The notes under the pieces were generated by a model that did not search any database, was not told the origin of the DNA, and saw only the letters and a list, made by a program, of their open reading frames with translations. A DNA stretch of 62,000 nt, from assembly GCF_001949145.1 (NCBI RefSeq), contig NW_019091356.1:2405202-2467201 (forward strand), in the 5' to 3' direction. Positions within the stretch are counted from its first letter, which is position 1. Each line of letters starts with the position of its first letter. A program made the translations under genes and the position numbers. This stretch comes from Acanthaster planci (lineage: Eukaryota > Echinodermata > Asteroidea > Valvatida > Acanthasteridae). Of this stretch, positions 1-14,000 are shown piece by piece.

Positions 1-1932
1 GTATCTTACATAATGCAGATTGCATGTCCGGAAAATCTAGACGAAAAAGCAGTTAATAGTCCTGCATTTTTCTGTGTACATGTACATACTATAGGTAGCC
101 TACATAGTACATGCATTGTGCACCAGGCGTTGGCGGCCACACTGCACACCGTACATGTACATCGGCACCGAATGTTCTTCATGGCTGGTGTGGCATGAAA
201 TCTGAACTTTCGTCATGGGCGTCGTACATGCACCCGCACGCATGTGTGCTTTCTCTGTGCTGTGTGCTCAATAGGCTAGTGGGGCTGCATTTACGAAGGT
301 TAAAATTTTATACTATACCATTTTCAGAACTTAAAACATCGATCCCACACAAGTTTTTTTTCTCATGGCGGCAGCCGTAGCCCTATGTAACAGTATTAAT
401 GGCATCTATGACGGGGACGATATTTCTCATTGCCGTATCACCGCATTTTGTCTCGCGCACAATGGCACAAACTCAATCAAAGATAGGCTCTTTTCTTAAG
501 CCAATAACATCAGCAGTCCGCGCTGATGGAAACCCAAAGGCAAACGAAGCAGCCACCTGCAGCACGTGCACGGAAGGCGCCGGCAGAGGAAGGGAAGCCG
601 CTGATACCACATCGTAGAATAAAAAGTAGAGGACAACTAGTCATTTGTTAAAATATTGATATCCAAAATTTAAAAAAAATATTGAATCTCTTGTTTTTTC
701 CCTGAGGAAAGGTACTTGAAAAGCCCAGGAAATGCTCTAAAATGCAGTTGAGAGCATCTAAAGGCCAAATATTTTCGGGGCCCACCCAAGGGCCCCGCAC
801 CCCATGCCATGGCATTGCAAAATGTTTGTAAACCACAATGGAAATCCCTCACAGTTTTGAAAAATCCTTTGGAGAACCCTGTATGGAGCACTTTCCCTGC
901 CTTTTCTGTCCTTCATGTAGCCGTTGGTGTTTCCTAAATGAATGTTTACCTTGCCAGGCCTTTTCAGGGTTAGTCTCAGCAAGGTCTCTAACATCCCGTT
1001 TTTATGCATCTGATTTAGTATTTTGTGGGTCATAACAGAACTTCACAATTGACTTGGCTTTCCTGGGTAATTGATTTCTCCTCATGACCTTGCCGATGTC
1101 ATTTGTATACTTTGGATATGAAACAACCACGGATGTTTGTATACATGTACATGTCTGACTTGACTTTCCTGCAAAGGGAAGTGATAACTAACTCAGAGTT
1201 TATATTTACAACTTACTGGTTTGGATGTTATTGAATAACCATGCTGTCAGGGACAAGAATCTATCATGTGATTGTGCTGGTAGTCCATTACTTTGTGTTT
1301 GACTGAAAACATTTTAATCTCCTGCTAGATGAGTGTGGACTTTAGTCAGTAAGCTGATAGATGCGTGTAAGTGTGTTATGCAACTTACCTAGGGTTGATG
1401 CTGATTGGTTACTGTGATAGGAGTAACTGGGATGTCCAGGTGGGCTTGTTCACAGTCAGTTTTCCTTTGTCTTTTGTCAGCCAGCTTTTGTATCTCTCTT
1501 GCCAGTGGCCTGTGTCCACATGTCATTTGTGTTTGGCACAGGCTTTTGAATCCTATGCACTTAGACCAGTTAGGAGTATTTAGCAGAAACGCCTGCTGTA
1601 GCGTTTGCAATAAGGTATCTACAGGAGTTCATCTGCAACATTTGTAGGGCTACTGGGGCTGACTTGACTTTCTGTGATGTGATAGCTGAACGTGCATTTG
1701 CTTGCTCCATGAGGAGAGCTCTTGCAGGAACTGAAGGAGGTTCACATACAACAGCTGTTGCATGTGCAGCTGACGCGCATTCTTGTTTTTCATTTTTTTG
1801 CATTTAATCACCGCTGTTTCATGTTGTGCTTTTTGGACATTTTTACCAGTTTTTGCCTTGCCTGTATTTTCATCTGGTAGGTTCATCTGATAGGAGGAAG
1901 TTAAAAGCTGTCTTCTTAACGTGTTGTCAATC
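1..1932. other. Upstream region of the V-ATPase subunit a gene, no gene recognised
   Basis: No ORF here resembles a known protein and none has exon-like codon use. The stretch must contain the promoter and 5' UTR of the + strand gene starting at 1933, but I see no clear TATA box or initiator and cannot place the transcription start. Short TACATGTA-type palindromes occur near 76-87, 150-162 and 1140-1152. A 5' UTR intron is possible, since acceptor-like pyrimidine/AG sites occur shortly before the start codon, but this is not supported enough to call. Confidence 0.6.
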
Positions 1933-2049
1933 ATGGGGTCGCTGTTTCGCAGTGAGGAGATGTGCCTGGCACAGGTGTTTCTCCAGTCAGAGGCAGCGTA
2001 CAATTGTGTTGCAGAGCTGGGAGAGCTTGGATTGGTACAGTTCAGAGAT
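1933..2049 (+). CDS. ATP6V0A: V-ATPase subunit a, exon 1 (start codon)
   Basis: Codes residues 1-39 ([16 protein letters not shown]...GLVQFRD), the conserved first beta strand and helix of the cytosolic domain. The ATG at 1933 matches the family start exactly; the donor is GAT|GTAAGT and the exon ends in phase 0. Confidence 0.96.
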
Positions 2050-5000
2050 GTAAGTACTATCCGTCCTTATTGGTTATAACAAATTGTGTATCTGTGTACT
2101 GATACTGACGAGGAAAGTTAACATGCCGATGTGTTTGTGCACTTATTTCAGCTTAATCCTGACGTCAATGCCTTCCAGCGGAAGTTTGTCAACGAAGTTC
2201 GCCGCTGTGATGAAATGGAACGGAAACTGCGTAGGTTTAGAAATTATTCCTCTCCTGAACTAAGTTCCTGCCTTTTTTTTTTCCTTGAGAGGAAAAGTAA
2301 TGGCAATACACTGTACATGCCAGGAATTTCTGAAACAGAATAGTTCAAGGTACCTGTTCTTGTTTGGCGTAGAAAGTTGACTTGAATTAAATCGGTTCTG
2401 CTAAGAATTGTACCAGCTGAGCTATCCAGTCTTATTTTTTGCCGTTTTTAAATGCTTTATCTTCGTGTTCGCTTGCAGCGTTAACTTCCAGAATACTAAT
2501 ACTCATAAAACTCTGTAGTCTTTCGTTCTTCTGAATAAATTTGCACATTAAGCTCAAAGATAGGATCCCCAATGTTGAGTCTTAAATAAAAACTTGGCAT
2601 GAACTCTGATGAAGTCACAGTTGTGTTTTGTGATTTTTGTCAATGCTGGACAGGATTTTTGGAGACTGAAATCCACAAGGCCGACATTCCTGTCCTGGAC
2701 ACAGGAGAAAACCCTGAGGCTCCAGCCCCACGCGAGATGATCGACCTGGAGGTAAGGAGAGACAGAAATTGAAACCCTCCAATCAGAGTTCTTGAATGGT
2801 GTGCACCTACTTAAGCTGTCCAATGAGATTGCTTTCAGCCAATACCTGGGCGTAGAAATGTCCAATGAAAGCGCCTCAGACACATGCCATCACCCTCACA
2901 CTTTTTGGTAAATGGCACGACCAAAACCTTAACAAAATGCAGGACAAATGCTCACCTTTTGTATGAGTTTCTTTTCAGTGGATGTGACCAATGTTTTTGA
3001 AATTTGTCAGTCCGTTCTTCATCTTTCCCCTCGCTGTTCTGTTTCTTTCAGGCCTGCTTTGATAAACTAGAAGTGGAGATGAAAGAAGTCAACACCAACC
3101 AGGAAGCCCTGAAGAGGAACTTCCTGGAGCTGACGGAGCTAAAGCACATCCTGCGCAAGACCCAGAGCTTCTTTGACGAGGTAACGTGGCGTAGGCAAAC
3201 AGTCTTTCCCTTATTTTGTGTTCAGAGTTGCATTTAGTGTAAACCAGGGTCTGACATGAGACGGACCACCTTACAAATTTTAGTCTGACTGCCTTGGTCC
3301 CATTTTGGACAATAGTGCTTCTTCACGCTCAAGAATAAGGAAAATTAATTAAGAATAACAGTAATCCAAGATGTTTTGGAATTGCTTACTATTGGTTTGT
3401 TCTGCCTGGCAAAGAAAGGCCTCCAAATGCAAGATTTGATTAATTTTGAGGAAAAGAATGTAGAATTAATGTGCCACAACGGTACTGAAATAATTGTTGG
3501 CCCTGTTGGTACCGTGGCAACACCCGCATGTGTTGTGGGCACTTTGATTTGGTAGAAATTATCTGGGTCATCCCAGGCTTATCAGCGCCAGAGGGGAAAT
3601 GCCGATGTGAACAGACATGCAAGGGAGTGCCTGATTGGCCAGTGGTAGAGACAGCATTTGTTGTGCATGTCGCACAGTTTGCATCCAGCAAAGTTCTCAG
3701 ACGTCACTGAGACATCGCAAAGAGTTTTGGACACCGTAGTTTGAACATGACTCACCTTGGCTATGATTGTGAGCAGACAGTTGGGGCATTTTCTTTTTCC
3801 GGTAAATGAACAGAACAAATCTTTACAGCCCGTTTCTAAAAGCTTTGTTAAAATCTCAAGTTCTTTGATGTCTGTCATAAACAATTTGCCCAAACCTCGT
3901 GCCTGGTTTATCTCTGTCATTGCGACAGAACTTTTGTACAAAAGCTGAAAATTTGTCGGGGTCAAGACATCACAACAAATGTTGCTTCTTAGAGAATAAA
4001 GGAGATTATGAGACAGTTGGTGTGCCTGCAGGGAACCAGGTGAAGTGAACAAGTTGTCATGGACGAATTCCCGAGAAAGCTTTCTCCCAGAAAATGGATG
4101 GCATCTAGGACAGTCTTGGTTGAGGACACGTTTAGTTCTCGGTGCATGTTGATTGACCCATAGACTCTCAGTCCTAAACAGTTTTCATCATGGTTGTGCA
4201 TTTTTTCCCCTTTGTTGTCTCCACGATTTTAAAAAACCTTTGATGTTAACCACTGTCTGCACTGCGTTTGTGTGACTGTGCCCAATACACTGTAAGTTTG
4301 TGGCTCAGCAAGCCATCCATGTATGACATACCTGTGACATTTGAGGCATTGTTCATTAACAAGTAACACCCCTCCCCCTTCGGTGATTTGCATGGGTGTA
4401 TTTGAGTGACACACCCTCCCTTTTCCCTCCCTTCCCTCCCTCCCTGAAGTCTCCTCGTCCCCCCTGCCTTTCTCAACTTTGTGGCCAGTTTGTTGCATCC
4501 GTGAGAATGGTGTCTTGTACATTGAAGCTGTAAGATATACTCCTGGGGACTTGTTTTAAAGTCAACAGAAATCTTCAAAGTATTGGAAAAATTTGGAAAA
4601 ACATAACGGCCGTCTAATGTTTGGAATGGCCATTGTGATCTGGAAAAAATCATGGAAGTGCTTGGAAATCATGCATAAACTGACAGAATTGTTATAAAGG
4701 CATAAAACTTCACAAAGTCATGAAATATCTCGGTTTATATTTCATGATATGACACCACTATTAACCAGTCATCATTTAAAGATCAGTCGTCACCCGCAGA
4801 AAATTCATATTCATGTAAAACCACCATAACAAATACAGTGATTGTCCCGTGGTATCACCAAAAATAGGGATATGTTCACAGACTCTGCCCAGTTTATGTA
4901 AAGACCGAGGCTTTTCAGTCACCAACTTCGGGACAGACGCTCGGGAAAAAATGCTACTGCTAGAACACCTGTCAAGTTACAAGATGGTTTTCATTTTGCT

Positions 5001-8000
5001 CTTCACACGGGATATATTCTGATCAGACAAAAAGTAATCAAGGAATCAAATGCCAGGGCACAATGAAAGAGCCAACAAGTTGTTTTTTTACTTCTGAAGT
5101 TTGATATTGACTGGAAAGTTAACCTGCTTTTGAATTGCGTACGTGTCGTTGCCTCTCATGAACCCAAAAAGAAGGGTAACAAACCTATTCTTGGCACAAA
5201 ATTATCCTTGGCATTCTCGATCTGTTCCCTTTCACCCATGTACTTATATTAACTGTTTTGGGGGCAAGAAAGATTAATTCATTTTGGCCTTTTGGATTAA
5301 CATCTTTCAAGATGCACAATCACTGACACACTCTTTGCACCGACGGCTCACGGGGGAGCATCACGTCCTTTGTAAACTAAACAGCAGATGGGGTCTGCCC
5401 ACTTCACTCCTAGAGAAATTCTCTCCAACCCCTCGGTGGATTTTTAACCATGTTGCGGCAGGAATGATTCCTGGCTGAAAATTTTGATTTTCAAAAAAGG
5501 CAAGAAACTGCGGCCAGCCTCGGGCACACTGCCAAATGGCACAAATGGGGATTTGTAAGAGCTGTTTAATGAACAGTATTGGTAAAATCTTTCTTGCCGT
5601 TACCTCAAAATTTACCACAATAGGCTGGGCACAGCAGCCAAATTCCAGTTTGACACGCAGTGTGCCTCATCAAACTTCTTGGGCTTTTGGAGGTGGCTCG
5701 AGGCAAGCTCAACGTCTTAACCCATCAGCACTGCCCGTGTTCACAGATAGCCAGGTTGTATGTAAACATCCTCCGGCACAAAGTGGTTAAAGGAACGAAG
5801 GGGAGTTGGGATTCCAGACCAGTGTATGTTACGTGTGGATGGCACCTGTTGGATCATGTTTGCTTGCTGCTGGAAGGCATTGGCATTGATTGGTGTGCAT
5901 GCCTGTCAGCAAGAGGGGAGATTGCTGTGATCGCTGTGATTGATGTGATCATATTTCATAAGGGCTCATATGGTGGTTTCAACGATTAACTGTACACTGT
6001 CCATATAAAGTATCAACGTTTCTTCACTGAACACAAGTTTTTGACTCTCTAACCAGCTGGAGTAAAGTTGTACTGAACGATATTGATTAATCGATTGGTA
6101 AAAAAAAGACCCCATTGTATACACCTTTAAACGTTGCACAAGTTTCCATACCGCAGCATTACTGACTAGTAATCTCTCCTGACGGTGGACTTTATCCAGT
6201 TGCAATCGATCAGACTTGCAGCTAGGATTTCAGCGTTTAAGTGGAGACCAAAATAATTGACATTCTCTCATGCGTCGAATAGAGATATTTGGCTGGCAGT
6301 GGTCAAGTTCTCATGTCAAGTGGTCAAGCTTGGTCAAGTGGGAATATGCTCACATAATACATCTACATTGTGTTTGTTTCAGGATGCACCAAATGCCCAT
6401 TGAAGGTCAAACCTGTATCCGTATTCAAATGAGTGTAATGATATGTAAAATATTGTGAATAAATTAACCTTATATGAAGCACACATGGGTGTACACATGG
6501 GGTAATGTGGCAATGATTTACATCTGATTTGAATAACAAAAATAAAGAAAAGGATAGATAATAAGTTATTCTGAATTGTTTCCCATCTGTCTGCCTTACT
6601 AAAGAACTCATGGAGTATATTGAATGATTTTTTATTTTGCTTTGCATGTTAACAAAAGACTGGTTCTACCCCAGGTGTACACCAACGTCTACATGCACCT
6701 GTAAACCTAGATGTCTTCAGTTTAAGTTCAGTTCCGCCGTTAACACCTGGTTGTCGTGCTACATTTACCTGACTTTTCCCAAAAGGCTTTTCTCATTCGG
6801 TGGAGACTGGCTGCGCAGAGCAATACTTTTGCATTACGAGCCTCATTCTAAGTCAGAGTCGTGGCTGGCGCTATGACCTCAAGCTAAGCGTTTCTGGGAG
6901 AAATGAAGAAATGTAATGATCGAGGCGAACAAAAAGTTTGTCCTTGCGTAGCTTGGAGGCCACACTCCAACCTCACAGTGAGAAAAGTCTGTAGTTCCAT
7001 CTGTCTAGTATTAGTGTTCATTTGCAAATTTTTGTTGGTTTGGTCGTTTTGTTTTGTTTGTTTATTTTGGCATCTTGCATCTGTGCCATGCATGTGTGGG
7101 CCTTGATGGCGTCTTGTGTTACAACTTGTGCTACCTACCCCTCCTTCCTTCTCTCCATCCCATCCTACTCCTAACCGTCCACCCCCCTCCCCCGTCCCTC
7201 TGCTATCCCTTTCCCCTACCCTGTTCTTGCCCTCTTCTCCCCTGTCCCGTCCTCCCCTTGCCCCACTCCGTCGAACCCCCCGCCATCATATAAACAGGCT
7301 GAATTGCATCACCAGCAGATGCACGATGCGGACAAGGAGGAGGAGGCCCACACGCTCCTGGGAGACGAGGGACCTCGCACCGGCATGCCCATGAGACTTG
7401 GGTGGGTCTTTCTTGTTGGTTTGACCACGGTTGACCGCTGACCCAATTTTTTTGTTCTATAGTCTGTGAACCAATGCCACAAGACACATGTATCCTAATT
7501 ATTACTCCTAGGCATAAGACCACAGGATAAGATCTTAGGCAATCTTGCTCTTGCTTAGCATGGCCCTGATGTGATTGTGGTAAAGTGTCTTGCTCATGGA
7601 CATAAGTGGGAAGATTTCAAAATGGCTCAAGGAAATACCACATATTTTCAGGCACTGCAACCACTTGACTGGTAATCCGCATTTTGAAACTGTGTGATAA
7701 AGCTGCAAGATATGCCTTCAACAGAAGTATGGAAATCATCCTCGCTATCAAGTTGCATTCAAACTCTAGAAGCCAAAACAAATATCCAAATTTACCATAT
7801 TCAGTCGGTTGAAAGTTCTGTTTACAAACGGAAGATAAACCTTACACCAGACAACACACGGTATTAACTAAAGGGAGGTGGTGCACGTTGTCACGGTTTG
7901 TACTTTGTTGCTACCCGTTCACAGCTTTGTGGCAGGCGTCATTCAGCGCGAACGCATCCCAGCCTTTGAGCAGATGCTGTGGCGTGTCTGCCGCGGTAAC

Positions 8001-11000
8001 GTGTTCCTCCGTCAGGCTGAGATCGACACGCCCCTGGAGGACCCCACTACCGTAAGAAAATAGATCATTCCTCTTTTCTACTTGTTCGGCTCAAGGTCAG
8101 AGGTCAAGAAATGGCCGAAGATTGATACCATTTGCAGCCAATTGCAATTGCCATTTGTAATAGCCATACCCTAAAATGTACAGTACTCAGGAGTATTTAT
8201 TAATTGAGTAATTGAGTATTAAATTCTCCAATGTAGAGGAAACGTCTTGCAGAATGAGTGTTTCCTGAAGTGTAGGATTGTTGCAAAAGCATGAATATAT
8301 TCATATTAAGTTGATTTCAACTTGTAAATAACTTGTGGATTCTCCTGGTAGCCTGTTACAGTTTGGAATTTGAACCAAATTTGTTAAGGAGTAAATGTTC
8401 TTTACTTTTTTATTCCTGACTGCAGGGGGACCAAGTACACAAGTCAGTCTTTATTATCTTCTTCCAAGGAGACCAGCTGAAGAACCGGGTGAAGAAAATC
8501 TGTGAAGGGTAAGTAAAATGGCTGCTTTCTTTCTTCTTGACATGGGAGTCATCACTCCCATGTAATTCTCAACATGAATCAATCATTGTTCTGCTGTTTG
8601 GGCCTGTCAAATTCAAGTTTTCTCTTCGTAAAGTTGAAGTAAAAGTTGCATCATCCTAGATTCTCCATCAAGAATTTGGAGATCATACTATCTTGTTATA
8701 TTTGCCGATTTTTACTTCATAGTGGAAAAGGGAAATATTGACTTGAAGAATGTTTAGAGAGTCTAAGATTAAAATTCTCAGCAGTTTGACCACTTTGCAC
8801 TAGTGGCAGTTATCAGTGTTGATGATGCTGGGGCGGAATAATTATCATTTTGTTCTGTTTTCAAAATTCTTCATTTACGGTACACTTACACCCACACAAA
8901 GGACTGCCTGGTTTTCTGCTCTAATCTGACAGACAACATCTATTGATGCCGGAGTATTTCAGCCTGGCCTGCAGCCTTGTAAAAAGAGCCCAGATTGTGC
9001 AGTGTTACAAAATTTTCTTTTGTTCACGAAACTGGCACAGTGCGCTGCTGACTTCGTTTCAATAGGGGCCAGATTAGCATGCAGTGGTACTGTGTGACTC
9101 ATCGCTGCAGTGGTGGAGCACTTTTGTCCCTGGTGGTAATCCGCTTGCGCTAAATCCCCCAAACCGTGGTATACTGTTTCAAAACAAGGCTGGATTATTG
9201 CCACTATTGAGAGTGAAAAAATGTTAGTAATGCCCAGCGGCCTGGTCTTTTGTTACGAGTACAGTCCTTTGTTACAAGGCCCGGTTCCCTTTGTCCGGTT
9301 TGGATACCCCGGCCACAGGTATAAGGAATATGTGTCCGGTACCGGAAACCCCGGCGGCAAGTGGTTAAACATATTCAGTGGTCGTTTTCGTTGCTCTGTA
9401 CATAATGAACTTTATAAAAAAGCTCACAAGAACAGAATTAAACTTTGCCTTATTTCAGCCATTTTTTTTTATCTATGACATGTTCCTCGATTGGTGTTGC
9501 TGATCAACTAAATTTTGGGGGGATGGCGTCTACCCTTTTTTTTTGCCTCAGGTTCCGTGCCACCCTGTACCCCTGCCCAGAGACGCAGCCCGAACGACGG
9601 GAGATGGCCATCGGCGTCATGACACGGATCGAAGATCTACAGGCTGTGAGTATTCTGGAAATATCGGATGGTGTGAATTGCTTCTGTTGATGTTGTGTTT
9701 TGTGTGTAACGGTAGTGTCGAAATCGGGATCTGTCGCGGATCACCCAGTTTTAAGCCAAAAAAGCACTCCTTTATTATTGTTCATCCCTTACTTTGGATC
9801 GATCCCGTGACTGGACTTGTGAAGGGGATGAGCGAATGGACCTCCAGGCTTGACTACAGCACTTGACAGTGACACTTTGTCATGCCCGTTGACAGGTCCT
9901 GAGCCAGACAGAGGAGCACCGGCAGCGCGTCCTGTCCTCGGCCGCCAAGAACGTGCGGGTCTGGTTCATCAAGGTGCGCAAGCTGAAGGCCGTCTACCAC
10001 ACCCTCAACCTCTTCAACCTGGACGTGACCCAGAAGTGTCTGATCGCTGAGTGTTGGTGCCCGGTGGCTGACCTGGACAAGATCCAGATGGGGTTGCGCA
10101 GGGGAACGGTGAGTACGACCGTCACCGCCCCACTCACCTTGCCACTGTATTCCATCCTTCAGTCAGAGGACCACCTCAATTTGCCTTCTCTGTACAGAGT
10201 TTGCGCCCTTACAGCTTCAATAATTGCCACTCAATCTCATCCAATCCAGTGAGAAGATCTCTCCAGGCTTGCGAGCGTTGGTACCAGGAATCCTTAGTTT
10301 TATCACCAGAAATGCTCAACAATAGTAGCATTTACATATCATAGATAACCTTTAGTTCACCCTCCCAGAAATCATGTCTTATCCCAGGAAACTCTTGGGC
10401 ACCCCTTGAGAGAAGCTTTGGGCCTCGGCATATAAATCATACCAGTAGGGAAGTAACACGTATATTTAGTTTTGGAAACTGAACCTTGCCTGTTTTCCCC
10501 GCACCACCCCTTCGCCCCGATTCTCTCCCATCCCGTCTGGACAACAGGAGCGCAGTGGCTCCACCGTTCCATCCATCCTGAATCGTATGGACACACACGA
10601 GAACCCGCCCACCTACAATAAGACCAACAAGTTCACTGAGGTGTTCCAGAGCATCGTGGACTCGTACGGCGTGGCCAGCTACCGTGAAGTCAACCCGGGT
10701 AGGAAATGCGACATTTTGGGGGTTACAATCACGGACTTTTTTTCATCTTTTTGTTTTTTGGGAAAAGCTGTTCTCGATCTCTCTAGCATGTAAGACAGGA
10801 AGGATTTCAGAACATAGTTACCCGAGGACACGGCACATTTTATATGTATGATTGTACTTTCTCTAGAGTTTTGTGGATGTTAATTAGAGGTGTAGAGCTT
10901 TAAGTGGAGGCCTTACTCATTTGTGACTGGATCCAACAAAATGAGTCTCACTGCCCTATTTTCAGTTATTCCTGTTTTAGTGTACACAAGAAAGAACAAC

Positions 11001-14000
11001 CTGAGCTTTTTGTATTGATGTATCACCCGATTCATTTTCTTCTGTGTCCATTTTTTTTTCTTTCGTCCAGCCCCTTACGCCATCATCACTTTTCCGTTCC
11101 TGTTCTCCGTGATGTTTGGAGACACCGGCCACGGCTTCATCATGTTCCTCTTCGGCCTGTGGATGGTACTGAAGGAGAAGAAGCTGGGTCCCATGATAGC
11201 GGATAACGAGGTTGGAAAGAACTGCCACCTTTCACCCCTGGAATAGACCGATCCTCTGAGCCCCACCCCCCATGTCATAGCCAATCGCAGCCCCAATCGC
11301 ACAACCGAGCATCCAATAGACCTCCGATATACCTGAAGTTACTCAATAGAGCTCTCGGGAGCTTGTAGTGTGGCATTGAAAGAGCTCATGTTGCCGTAGA
11401 ACTTTAACCTTCAATTGGTTCTCTCTAGGTTCCGTGTTGTACGCACAGAATGCAACAAATGACAACAGCGGAGTTTTGTGGCATTTTGTGCAGTGTCCAG
11501 GATAGACATAAGTCTGCCCTAGGTGTTACCTAGTTACACGGTGTATCTTCTGAGGTGACATTTCATTAACCCTCCTTTGGTTTTACAGNNNNNNNNNNNN
11601 NNNNNNNNNNNNNNNNNNNNNNNNNNNNNNNNNNNNNNNNNNNNNNNNNNNNNNNNNNNNNNNNNNNNNNNNNNNNNNNNNNNNNNNNNNNNNNNNNNNN
11701 NNNNNNNNNNNNNNNNNNNNNNNNNNNNNNNNNNNNNNNNNNNNNNNNNNNNNNNNNNNNNNNNNNNNNNNGCATGAAACAGTGAAGCACAGTTGTTGGG
11801 CAGCACAAAAGTGCAATCTGATGTTCCTGTGAGGGACTGTTGGTGCAGTGCACCACACAACACAGCTGTGCTTCTTTGAGGTGTTTACCAAATGACCCAA
11901 AGAGTAACTTCAGCATAGGAGGGTTAATCTTTTTTTTCCCGTTTCAGATTCTGGGGATGTTCTACGGCGGTCGATACATCATCATGCTGATGGGTCTGTT
12001 CTCGGTCTATGCCGGCTTCCTGTACAACGACATTTACTCCAAATCCATGAACATCTTTGGGTCCTCCTGGCAAGTGTCCAAGATGGCCAACTTCACGTAA
12101 GTTCAACCAGAATGTTCAATTTTCCATTTTTATTTTTTGTTTTTTCCTTCCCCCCGAGCGCTTTGTTCATGCCTGTCTTGTTCTCGTCTCCCCAGTGAGG
12201 AGCTCTTGGAGAAGGACTTAACCTTACAACTGGACCCCAAAGACGCTTATGTCGGATCACCCTACCCCTACGGCTTGGACCCGGTAAGTCACTTCTTAGG
12301 TTGCCATCACAAAGAAAGAGAGAATCTCTTTAGGACTTCTCCTACTTTGTATTGAATTCACCGTAAGGACTTCAGTGACAACTTTTGTTTTTTCCCTGAA
12401 ACTTATAAAGACGAACTTGCTCCTTGTGGGACGGTGTGCATAGTGTCTCTTTGAGAATTATTTTCACATCGTACTCCTGTTTGTTTTGATATGCCCTCCC
12501 CACCCAGATCTGGCAAGTTTCTGTCAACAAGTTGACGTTTCTGAACTCCTTCAAGATGAAGATGTCTGTCATTCTCGGGGTTTCGCAGATGACCTTGGGA
12601 GTTTGCTTGAGTGCTTTCAACCACAGGTACAGACCGTTTGCTTAATTGAGATGTACAATGCTCAGCAGTTTATTTCAGACTAACTGTCCAAAAAACACAG
12701 TTCCTCCTTCCCTCAGGATCTCAGCTTTCATGGACCAATATATTTGAAAACATTGCCCGCACTTGGTTTGTTGACGTTTTAATCTGTCAGCCATGCCTGT
12801 ACGAACAGATGGCTTGATCATGTTTACAAGTCCTTTAGCGCGAAGTTGTTGATCACAGGATCTTTTGTCAGATGCTGCAGTAGTTTATTTTTGGGTTTTC
12901 CGACGATCATTTTTTCCCAGGTACTTTAAGAATCGCATCAACCTCTGGTGCGAGTTTGTGCCCCAGCTGATTTTCCTGGAGTTCATCTTTGGCTACCTGG
13001 TCCTCATCGTCTTCGCCAAGTGGTTCCTCTTCGACGCGGCCAGCTCCCAGTCGGCGCCGAGCCTGATCATCACCCTCATCAACATGTTCCTCTTCGTCCA
13101 GCCGCCGGGGGCCGAAAAGAAGGGCCAGGTGTCGCTTTACAGCGGACAGGTTGGTGGAAGAGAGAGAAATGTCCGTTGAAATCTGCCAGTTGTAGTTCAG
13201 TAAGGGGCCCCCTTTGCACAGACAGGCGGTTACAGAATTCCGCACGGAAAGTACCAAACACAGTGGTCCCCCGTAGGACTGCGCACACCGAGGGCAGAGA
13301 GACTGCGCGGTAAGGGGATAAACCACTGTGCTGAGAAACCTAAGCATTTTTATCAACTGATGGCGCCACTTTGGCCAATCAGTATTCTCGTTGGGTCTGA
13401 CGTCACCAACTGTCTGGCGTGGTTGAGTGCTTCCTCCTCACGCCTCTTCCTTCCTGTGGGGGTGCCGTTGTAAGTGTGGAACAGAAAGTCAGTAGCATAA
13501 TGATTTGCATAACGAGCAGGTTTCGGCTTTGTTGGAAAGTGTAAAGTGTTGCATGGCATATCCAGCTGGCTTTAAGTTTAACTTCTAATACCTTGCAATG
13601 TTCTGATGGAATGCAGTTAAATAACCCCCAAAATTAAATTTCGACCGTTTTCGTACCGATGATTTTCACTTCCAAATGTGACCCATCAAACCAGAACCAG
13701 GCCGAAATATGTAATTATGATGTTTGACAATTCCTTTCCCGAACTGTAATTTTTACCCTTCAGAGCATTTCAAAGTCTAAATTCTCAGAAAATTGTGATA
13801 ATAACTGGCAGTGACAGTTGTTGAACTCTCATAAATATGAACGAGGGAAGTTCCGCTACTTCAGGAATGTGAAGTTACCTGCTTCAGCCTGGTTGTTGAA
13901 TGGCACATCACCAATGTTGGATTTTGAAAAACTCAAATAGGCAGGAGGGAAACTCTTGTCTTGGGTGGCCAAAACTATGACCGTGTCGTGTACGTGTCCC

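Noticed and set aside
7054-7394. Proline-rich open frames around the pyrimidine tract
   Set aside because: These are translations of the C/T-rich tract and of exon 5 in the wrong frames.
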